The position numbers and the translations under genes were made by a program. From contig PSQN01000008.1 in NCBI GenBank assembly GCA_002989075.1, positions 372,001-436,000 on the forward strand: a DNA stretch of 64,000 nucleotides. Reading direction: 5' to 3'. The stretch comes from Arthonia radiata. Taxonomy: Eukaryota > Ascomycota > Arthoniomycetes > Arthoniales > Arthoniaceae. Under the pieces are notes generated by a model. The model had not been told where the DNA came from and made no database searches. It worked only from the letters and a program-made list of their open reading frames with translations. Positions within the stretch are counted from its first letter, which is position 1; each line of letters opens with the position of its first letter. This document shows, one piece after another, positions 55,180 through 64,000 of this stretch.

Positions 55180-55930
55180 AACCGAAAGACGGACACGCAC
55201 GAATGTGTTGTTTATACGGAGTACATAGCTACAACTACAGCTGTCAGCATCACCGAGCGGTTTCCACCATGTTGGACACTTTCCGTGCTACCCTGCATGA
55301 CATGACAGGAATGCAGGTCGATCAGCTTGTTCGGAGGGATGGAGTAGCTGTTGAATAGGAAAATGACTGAGTGTGGGCTCTTTGAATACGAGTGACGCGC
55401 TGGCGTGGTGTTGTCGCAATGAACGCGAAGATGAGCCATGCGTTGCAACTCCAATGTCTGTACCCGGCTCCTAGCGTCTGATCCCTGCATTGAACGCTAG
55501 GTTCCGATGGCTGGACCCTCGGTAGCGCTCCAGCCCTAGCCGCAGAGCCTCATCTCAAAGCTTTGGCTAGCGTCTTCGCGTTTTTCCTCAACAGCAGCCA
55601 TCCGCGCCTACTGTTTGTATTTCGAGACACTTGAAGCACTCCTGCTGCCCCAGAATTGGAAGCCTTAGAGATGGGCAATGCCGACATCAAGAGCGTGCCC
55701 GCCCTGAGTAGTTGCTAGGCCAGGACTCCGATGCTACTGCTGTTTCCCGCTGCTCGTTTTGTTGTCTTGATTTCCTACCTACACACTCTCATTCATCCTG
55801 CTCGCCTGTTTTTTGTGCCGGTACTACTCTGTCATTCCTTGTAACTGCATAGCCATCAGCATCTGCACATTCTCTGCTCCAGTTCTGCTTCCCGCCCATT
55901 TACCCTTCCCTTCCGACTGGTTGATACAGC
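55180..55930. promoter_or_regulatory. Region upstream of glycogen debranching enzyme
   Basis: 751 bp with a pyrimidine-rich stretch before the start codon; presumably 3' end of GPD1 and promoter and leader of the next gene. No other gene was seen. Confidence 0.45.
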
Positions 55931-58900
55931 ATGGCTCCGGCGGCTGCCAGCAAGGCTGTTTACCTGCTCCCGTTGACAGACACCGGTGCACCTGATGTGC
56001 CTGGCAGTCACGCCTACGTCTACTTGCCGCCTCCTTCCGACCCTACCTACACAGTCCGGTTCTCTATTCAAGGCACAAGCTCCATATGCCGCAATGGTAG
56101 CTTTTGGACCAACATTCCAACCTCAGGCGAGCAATTTGAACGAACCAAATTCGGAGAATTCAAGTATGTTTCAGCCTCCACGAATGCCTCACAACCTCGA
56201 TGAGGTGCTCTCCTCTCCGTCGTTGGGCGATACACGCGGCTTCAGGCTTCTCGCTGACCATGGCGCAGGCTCAAACCAAGCTTCAACCGCTCCATCGACA
56301 TCGACATTCCAATCACTATTGCGGGCGCCTTCTCATTCTTCGTCACCTATTCGCCGCTACCAAAGCTCTCCGTCAAGTCTGCCGAGTCACCACCTCCTCC
56401 TACGAGGACGCCTCTATATTACATCGATGTCTGCCCCAAACTTTCCCTCAGAGGGGTCGACATGCCGTTGGATGCTTTGTCGATCTTTTCCATATTGTCT
56501 AAGTTCATGGGCAAGTTCCCTGAGGATTGGAACAAGCATCTCAATGGCATTGGGCAGCGAGGCTACAATATGGTGCACTTCGCTCCTCTTATGCAGCGTG
56601 GTGACTCGAACTCGCCATACAGTCTCTACCATCAACTCATCTTTGAGAAAGAGCATTTTCCCAATGGCGAGGCGGACGTGGCGGACATGATATCGCGAAT
56701 GGAGCGTGACTACGGCTTGCTGGCCATGACTGACGTTGTGCTCAACCATACGGCAAACAATTCCTCATGGCTCGAAGATCATCCTGAGAGTGGCTACAAC
56801 TTGGAGACAGCACCCTGGCTCGAACCGGCGTACGAATTGGACACCAAGATGTTAGCCTACAGCGAACAGCTCGCTACCCTTGGGCTGCCAACCACAATTC
56901 ATAGCGAAGGCGATCTCTCCAAGATCATGGACAGCGTCAAGTCAAAGGTCATTGCGGAATTGAGGCTATGGGAGTACTACGTAGTCAATGTTCAACGTGA
57001 CGCCATGGCCAGTGTGACGGCTTGGCGCGAGGGCAATGCAACTTTACCCACAGGTGGTTCAGGTCAGTCCGAAGGCACTATGACTGCCAATCCGCCGGCG
57101 TGCTCTCCAAGCCGTCTCAGACATTGTGTACAAGCGAGTATAACTGCTGACATCGCGTCCCAGGGGCCTCTGTTGATAGTGTCTTACAATGGTCACCGAA
57201 GAAAAGGGCTGATTGGGTCATTGACAACGCACTGCAGGGCAACGATAGGCTTGGTGAGCGGTTCAGACGGCGTGTAATGCCGCAGGTAAGCCGGCGTTGT
57301 TCATCTCAATCTGATTCCGCTTGAGAGGCAACTAGTGCCTCTACTCTACTTGGGTCGTACTGACGCATTTTTCTCCAGGTCTCGGCTTCGCTTATCTCAG
57401 CTCAATTCGGGCAGTTCAGCAAATGTCCCGATGAGCATTCTGCGTATAACTTCATGCATGACATACTCAACGAGGTCAATCTGCAGTACTACCGAGAATA
57501 CGACGCCGACGTAGCAACGATCATGGACCAGATGTACAATCGCATCAAGTACCAGCGCCTGGACGATCAGGGTCAGTTGGACAGCATACTTCGTGCCATT
57601 TGCCTGCACCGGCTCGAAAGACACCCTATGCATCACGCGGCTACTTGCGTGAGTGCTGTTCAAGAACGTTTGTGCTGACGATTTTTAATGCAGGCCCAAA
57701 AGTTGGACCCATCAACCCTGCTCACCCGCTGATTGAATCATACTTTACGAGACTGCCGTTGAATGAAACCACCAAAAAGCATAACCCACGCAGTTTGGCA
57801 CTGGTCAACAACGGCTGGATCTGGGTGAGTGTCGCGGGCTGTCTGGTGCTAGTCGATCAGCGTACTGACAAGCATGTAGGCGGCGGACGCAATGAAGGAC
57901 AACGCCGGCTCATCTTCACGGGCCTACTTGAGGCGTGAAGTCATCCCATGGGGCGATTGCGTAAAGCTGCGATACGGTCAGTATTAAGCCTCCCGTCGGA
58001 TCACTCCACCGCCGTCTCACTAGCCAGCTCAAGGACGATACCTTACATACATACTGACATGTCTCGTGTAGGCACTGGTCCAAAGGATAGCCCATTCCTG
58101 TGGGACTTCATGGGCAAGTATGCGCGCCTCATGGCAAAACATTTTCACGCCTTTCGAATTGACAACTGCCATTCCACGCCCATTCATGTTGCCGAGTATA
58201 TGCTGGACGAGGCCCGCAAGGTTCGTCCAAGCATTGCAATCATGGCTGAGCTCTTCAGCGGCAGTGAGAGTACCGACTATGCCTTTGTCAAACGCTTGGG
58301 ATTGAGCGCTCTCATCCGAGAAGCCATGCAATGCTGGAGTCCAGCCGAGATCTCAAAGCTCATTCACATCAACAGTGGTATACCTATTGGCAGCTTTTCT
58401 TTGGATGAAGTCTCCAACACCGATATGGGCAATAGTCCTGAGTCAGATGCGTTACATCCACCAGTACAACGCGAGCCTGTGCATCGCATCCGACAAAGCC
58501 AAGTGCACGCCTTGCTGTACGACTGCACTCATGACAACGAAACACCGGCGCAGCGTCGAGATGTACGAGACACGCTGCCTAACGCTGCCCTCGTGGCTTT
58601 CTGTGCGTGCGCTACTGGAAGTGTCATGGGCTACGATGAGTTGTACAGTATCCTCATTGACCTCGTCTGGGAAACAAGGCTGTATACATCTCAATACTCG
58701 GAGGGTCCTGTGGTGAGTTCGGGGTTTCCGCAATCTCAAATCTGCCCCAGTCCCAGAGTCCTTCTGCCGGCACTACCCGGACTTCATCGTTCGGGAATAC
58801 ATACACATACGCGTAGACGCTGTTTAATACGCATCGTGCTGACAGATTGGCGCGCAGGTGACTCAACCAGAGAAGGGTGGGATTGGCGGCATCATGAAGC

Positions 58901-61647
58901 AGCTCAACCATATTCACACGATTCTTGGCCAGCAGGGCTTCGAGGAATCGTTTGTCGACCATCGGGATCAGTACATCACGGTTCATCGAGTCGATCCTCG
59001 GACACGGAAGGGCTACTTTCTCATTGCCCATTCTGCATATCCCGGGTTTGGTGATGCCACTCCATACTTCGAGCCTGTCCGTCTGGCTGGCAGCAAAGCG
59101 AAGCTTCTCGGCACGTGGTCATTGACCGCAGATGGAAGTGACGCTGCGAAGGCCAAGGTCCAGCAAGACAAGTCATATCTTCGTGGCCTGCCTGGAAGAG
59201 TGGACGAGCTGCACAGCGTCGCTGTCGACAATGCATTTAACGAGAGTATCATATCGATCAACGGCAGTTTTCCAGCGGGCAGCATAGCTCTTGTTGAGAC
59301 CTCACTTCCTGCGGCAGAGCATTCAGACGGTCTCGACAAGATGATGACCAGCGGTGCTCGGGCAGCCTTCAAAACCCTCAAACTGCGTGATCTCAACTTT
59401 GTTCTCTATCGGTAAGTTTCACAGCACTCACACATTCCCTCCTGTCGTTTATGACACGATGATCGACGGCCAACGCGCTGGCGGATTTCCAAAGACTCTG
59501 CTTCGAAGTCTGGAGATCGTGTGGTGTTTGCTCCATGAGTTTATCTGTACTAACAACAAACCCTCAGGTGTGACGCCGAGGAGCGTGAGATGAATGGCGG
59601 CAGAGATGGATGCTACAACGTTCCCAATTTTGGACCCCTTGTATATGCTGGATTGCAGGGCTGGTGGAGTGTCTTTCGGGACATTGTCCGCAACAACAAC
59701 CTCGGACATCCTCTTTGCCAAAACATCCGCGACGGGCCGTGGGCCATGGACTACTGTGTAAATCGCTTGGACAAGATCTCGAAGATTGAGGGCTATGATC
59801 GCATCAGCGTCGTCGCAGACTGGTTGCGAAAACGGTTTCATGCTGTCCAAAAGCTGCCGAGCTTCCTGTGGCCACGCTACTTTGCGATGGTGATCCAGAC
59901 GGCTTACAGCGCTGCTCGAGATCGCTCTATAGAGCAAATGAGCGAAGGCATCCAGACTGGCCCTCCGTTCCTCAAAGACCTGGCAATGGTCAGCGTTCAG
60001 ATGTCCGGCATCTCAGAATCAGCATCCTTGTACCCAAAGCACATTGTACCCTGTCTGGCGGCTGGTCTACCTCACTTCGCAACGAGTTGGATGCGATGCT
60101 GGGGCCGTGATGTGTTCATCTCTCTTCGAGGCTTACTTCTTGGAACTGGTCGCTTTTCCAACGCTCGCGAACACATTCTAGCCTTTGGCAGTGTGCTTAA
60201 GCATGGAATGATCCCCAACCTGCTTGGCTCTGGCAAGATTACTCGATACAACTCGCGAGACTCCATCTGGTTCTATCTCCAATGCATTCAGGACTACACG
60301 AAGATGGCTCCGAACGGCATGCTGATCTTGCAAGACTCAATCAAGCGGCGATATCTCCCATATGACGACACGTGGTTTCCTTGGGATGATCCTCGTGCGT
60401 ATTCGAAGGTCTCTACGGTTGAGGAGATCATCCAGGAAGCTCTGCAGAGGCACGCGTCCGGCATGTCATTCCGTGAAGCCAACGCAGGACCCGGTATCGA
60501 CTCACAGATGCGCGATCAAGGCTTCAACCTGGACATCCGCGTAGACTGGGAGAATGGCATGGTCTTTGGCGGCAATCAGTTCAACTGTGGCACGTGGATG
60601 GACAAGATGGGCGAGAGCGAAAAGGCTGGCTCCAAAGGCGTCCCCGGTACTCCCCGTGATGGCGCTGCAATCGAGATTATTGGGCTGCTGTACAGCACCT
60701 TGACGTGGCTATCCGAGATGCACGAGCGCGGTCAATTCAAACACGGCGGTGTCACCAAAGGCCCAACCGGATCGTTGGTCTCATACAAAGACTGGGCGGC
60801 CAAAATCCAGGTAAGTTGAGAGCCTCCACGCACCTCGACATATTTTCCTTGTTGGCATTCGAAGGAGCTAGCTGGATGGCGGCGCCTTAATTGCGGGCCC
60901 AAGCATTGCTGAACAAAGCTGGTGGTTTACTGACCGATGTCCATCTAGGCGAACTTCGAACGCTGCTACTACATCCCTCTAGATTCTACATCCGACCCCG
61001 CCTACGATGTCAATCCCAAGGTTGTCCACAGACGCGGCATCTACAAAGATCTGTACCGCTCCGGCAAGGAGTTCGGGGACTACCAACTACGACCGAACTA
61101 CCCAATAGCGATGACTGTCGCTCCTCAATTGTTCGATCCTGACCACGCTCTCCTGGCGTTGTCAATCATTGACTCAACACTGCTTGGACCTACTGGCATG
61201 GCGACGCTCGATCCTAGCGACTGGGGATACAGGCCAAACTACATCAACTCGGATGACTCGAGCGACTTTGCGGTTGCTAAAGGCCGCAACTACCACTCTG
61301 GACCTGAATGGATATGGCCTCGCGGCTTTTACCTGAGGGCATTGTTGCAGTTCGACCTGAACCGGCGGACGACGCTCGAACAAAAGCTTGAAACGTATCA
61401 GCAGGTGACCCAGCGCCTAAATGGCTGCGTTGACATGATCCGGACTACGCCGTGGGCTGGGCTCGCAGAACTGACCAACCAAAACGGAAGCTTCTGTGCT
61501 GATTCCTGTCCGTCGCAGGCTTGGTCTGCTAGCTGCATGATCGACCTATTTCACGATGCCCAGCAGGCATCAATGCGTGATTTGGAGGACGAGCATGGGG
61601 CGGTGACAGCCGGCACGAAGTTGGCCAGCACCTCCGTGAGCCATTGA
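55931..61647 (+). CDS. GDB1: Glycogen debranching enzyme
   Basis: Ten exons: 55931-56163, 56269-57062, 57164-57285, 57379-57571, 57694-57824, 57880-57976, 58072-58712, 58846-59411, 59568-60810 and 60949-61647. They join in one frame to 1572 residues, the usual fungal length. The bifunctional enzyme moves maltotriosyl branches (4-alpha-glucanotransferase), then hydrolyses the remaining alpha-1,6 glucose. The transferase half (GH13-type) shows TDVVLNHTANNSSWLEDHPE, the nucleophile region GFRIDN-like FRIDNCHSTPIHVAEYMLDE, the acid/base AELFSGSE, and DCTHDNETPAQRRD. The glucosidase half (GH133) shows SWMRCWGRDVFISLRG, IRVDWENGMVFGGNQFNCGTWMDKMGE and NYHSGPEWIWPRGFYLRA. Introns are 55-156 bp. The C-terminus ends TKLASTSVSH shortly after QAWSASCMIDLFHDA. 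Confidence in the family is very high; single splice sites could shift by a few bases. Confidence 0.96.
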
Positions 61648-63052
61648 TTTCGGCAAGTTCAGGGAATGGGCATTGCACACTGTGATTTGAGACCAGCAGG
61701 GATGATACGAACGTGCTGCGACGACAGACTAGAACGGGCAACGAAACCTTGTACACACACACACACATAGAAGCACCTAATGATGAAACCTATAAATACG
61801 CTCAGGTCGCTTTCCAAATTTCGGGATGCCTTTTGCTAGCTATTGCTCCTGTCATGTTTTCAGGAGCATTAGCACTGAGCAGAGCCTCGGTGAGGGATAA
61901 GCAATTGCCATTTCTTGAGCAGAGTCAGCCACGCCAGCTCTTTGAGATTTCTACGCCTAGCACGAAGATCTGACAGCTCCTGCGCCTACGCTCGACATCT
62001 GGCGCGTCTACCCTTGAAATAGCCTGCCGTCTCGGGGGTCGGCATCGTGAATGCGCGCGTTTTGCGGTCGGCAACCGATCCTGATATGCACCATCAGCCC
62101 TATGCGCACAGACCAGGTCTGTGATATCAACAGAAAACGCGTTTCTATTTTCACGTTTGACTTCCTCAACTCTTTCCCTTCGCTTCTAGACGAAGCCGAA
62201 AGTCTACGTTCTTCGTGATACAATCTCTTGGTGTCTGCCCTGTCTTATGCTGTGTAGATTGATGGCGTCAGAACCGGACTTCCCAAGAGACGAGGTGGTG
62301 AGTGCTTCGTGGAGATGCATGATCTGTGAGAATACAGAGTAGACAGGTCGGCGCTTGCGCTTGGCCAGTGCTATCGTAGACGTCTCAAAGCATCTCGAAT
62401 GCTTCTTTTCAAGCTCGACATGCTCCACTTTGCAAGCTTTGCAACCTTCGAACGCCGCTTTATCAGACAATGGATCGGATTCCGCTCTCGTTCTTCGCGC
62501 TCGTCATATCTCCAACCCAGTCCAACCGGCAACTCACCCGCTCCATACAACTCGTTTTGACAACGCGTCAGATTTGGTGTGCTTGGCAGCTATTGAGCAA
62601 CAAAAAAGCGTGGCTTTTCAGCGAGTGGCAGGCGCGAATTCCTCGAGCGATCTGCCGCAGCTCCTTCCCCTTGCTCTGCATAGCTTCCTCTCGCAAACTG
62701 TCGACGTTCGCCAACATCAAAGACGAGACCGTATTGTTTGCGTACTGCATTACCCTTGCTGTTGTCAGAACAGCTCTACACCGCGCGAAATAGCATTCTG
62801 TCGTTTTTTCATTGCTTGTTGACAATCTTATCATCAAGACCGTCAAATCAAGAATCGTATCAACTATTAACAAAGACTGAGTCACATCTAAATCAGAAAA
62901 TTGCACAACAAACAGTCCAGCTCGTTCACACCTTGAGGCAAACTATTACTAGTGCCACTGACCGCACAACCGAGCGATCAGCCTTTGTCTCCACGTTGCT
63001 GCCGGCTTGGGCAACTCGCTTGCTTCTTTGTCCTCCCACAGTCCAGCTTCAC
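61648..63052. other. 1.4-kb intergenic region
   Basis: Contains a (CA)n tract at 61753-61767 just past GDB1, and otherwise short frames without domains. The last part is presumably the promoter and leader of the gene at 63053. Confidence 0.5.
61753..61767. repeat. (CA)n microsatellite
   Basis: Fifteen bases of perfect AC dinucleotide repeat, 106 bp after the GDB1 stop codon. Confidence 0.8.
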
Positions 63053-64000
63053 ATGGCTTTCAACGCAGACAACTATGGATCTTCCGATGATCTCATACAT
63101 AATGTCTCAGGCCCGAACACGGATGGGACGTCAACGCCATCTGGTTACTACGATATCCCATCCGAGATGAGTGGACCAGGTCGACCCAAGAAGAACGTCA
63201 AATGGTCAATGGGAGGTGACGAGTCGACTGAGGAGCGCAGCGCCGCTGGAACGCCCGCCAACGTTCTATCAGAAGGGAGGGACATAACTGAGGACGCAGT
63301 ACAGCATCCATCAGCCGACGACTCTGGTGAAGCGCTGGCGGACGCTCAGGAGCATGTGGAACTACGAAACCAACTGCAGCGCATTCTCTCCCATCCAAGC
63401 TCAACCCCCAGTGATCAGGATCATCGGCCTATTCAAGAGGTTCCCCTCCCAAGCGACCACCTGACACGTAGCAAACCACGATCGGCACTCAGAAGTGGCA
63501 CCTCAACCCCAATCGTAACCGTTAGCCCGCCACCCGAGCGCGACGAAGACATCGCAGACGTACAAGACAAGACCAGGTCCGCAAACCGGGCTAAGAAGAA
63601 TGCAGAGGATTTGTCCAGGAATCTTGCCGAGGACGACGGACGTGACCGCTACCGGCGGAGTAGTTGGCGCGTTCTCTTGCCCACAAGGAAGGATCGAAGT
63701 AGCAACAGCTCACCGTCCCGACGCTTGTCCAATTTGTACCATGACGGCGACGAAGGACTCGAATCTGGCCAGGTGACACCCTTTGCTGGCGACGACTTTG
63801 ATTATGTGAGAAGACCATCGCAATATCGGCTCGCTGGCCTATCTGCCCGGCAGATGGACGAGGACGCATCTCGACCCAGTCGGCGCAGTAGTACTGAATC
63901 AGAACCTCCATCACCTGGAGGCCTTGCACGACGCCCTGGTTGGCTGAACAGCCCACGTGGATCCATCTCCTCTATCGCCGGTCTCATTCAATCTTCCTCG
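63053..64000 (+). CDS. Serine-rich protein N-terminus, 3'-partial
   Basis: An ATG at 63053 opens a frame that stays open for 316 codons to the end of the window. The sequence is hydrophilic and disordered: MAFNADNYGSSDDLIHNVSG, GRPKKNVKWSMGGDE, several SP/TP sites (STPIVTVSPPPER), a short basic/acidic helix (RAKKNAEDLSRNLAEDDGRD) and RRPSQYRLAGLSARQMDEDA. No catalytic or membrane domain has been reached. Such N-termini are common in fungal transporters and signalling proteins whose conserved part lies downstream, so I give no function. Open-frame length and steady composition make it a real gene. Confidence 0.7.
   Translation, partial: MAFNADNYGSSDDLIHNVSGPNTDGTSTPSGYYDIPSEMSGPGRPKKNVKWSMGGDESTEERSAAGTPANVLSEGRDITEDAVQHPSADDSGEALADAQEHVELRNQLQRILSHPSSTPSDQDHRPIQEVPLPSDHLTRSKPRSALRSGTSTPIVTVSPPPERDEDIADVQDKTRSANRAKKNAEDLSRNLAEDDGRDRYRRSSWRVLLPTRKDRSSNSSPSRRLSNLYHDGDEGLESGQVTPFAGDDFDYVRRPSQYRLAGLSARQMDEDASRPSRRSSTESEPPSPGGLARRPGWLNSPRGSISSIAGLIQSSS

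Noticed and set aside
61713-61973. Frame with one hydrophobic stretch after GDB1
   Set aside because: Begins at GTG, overlaps the CA repeat and has no ATG before the hydrophobic part.

Overview
This window is nuclear DNA of a filamentous ascomycete (Pezizomycotina), most likely a Dothideomycete. Genes are interrupted by short GT-AG introns, mostly 45-160 bp with CTAAC/CTGAC-like branch sites. It encodes fungus-specific families (BIG1, fungal-length tropomyosin, PTH11-like rhodopsin-domain protein, GliK-like cyclotransferase, DUF7707 GPI protein). Gene models were built by reading splice sites by eye and checking that joined exons keep frame. I saw no rRNA, tRNA, CRISPR array or recognisable transposon, and no virus-derived element.

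Layout. 1-3042 is the 3' two-thirds of pyruvate carboxylase. 4695-6059 is an App1-type phosphatidate phosphatase. 6060-12652 is gene-poor, with one six-pass membrane protein (9345-10574) and a decayed ~315-bp tandem repeat (11.7-12.45 kb). 12.6-22.6 kb is dense and housekeeping: BIG1 and RRP17 (divergent), tropomyosin and a securin-like protein (divergent), Mpv17/PMP22, an uncharacterised acidic/arginine-rich protein tightly behind PRA1, then ERJ5. 22.8-28.8 kb holds a membrane acyltransferase, a PTH11-like protein and an O-methyltransferase. 29.4-39 kb holds an LRR protein, a LYAR-type zinc-finger protein, a NEDD8/SUMO-type C48 protease with very small exons, an Erv2-like sulfhydryl oxidase and a fungal transcription-factor-like protein. 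39.8-43 kb is a six-exon gene that I propose encodes a meiotic chromosome-axis (Red1/Rec10/SYCP2-like) protein. 43.8-48.3 kb holds a GliK-like gamma-glutamylcyclotransferase, HIS1 and DAHP synthase. 49-55 kb holds a proline-rich secreted peptide, cytochrome c1, a GPI-anchored DUF7707 protein and NAD-glycerol-3-phosphate dehydrogenase. 55.9-61.6 kb is glycogen debranching enzyme in ten exons. The window ends inside a serine-rich N-terminus (63053-64000).

How genes work together. Several central-carbon and storage enzymes occur (pyruvate carboxylase, glycerol-3-phosphate dehydrogenase, glycogen debranching enzyme, cytochrome c1), but they are scattered and look like ordinary housekeeping neighbours. 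HIS1 and DAHP synthase lie tail to tail and both fit cross-pathway (Gcn4/CpcA) control: a perfect TGAGTCA lies upstream of DAHP synthase, and a 33-bp tandem duplication carrying AGTCA cores lies upstream of HIS1. The observations I rate most worth checking are the candidate axis protein, the PRA1 pair 26 nt apart on one strand, the securin-like protein sharing a promoter with tropomyosin, and the dual-start glycerol-3-phosphate dehydrogenase.
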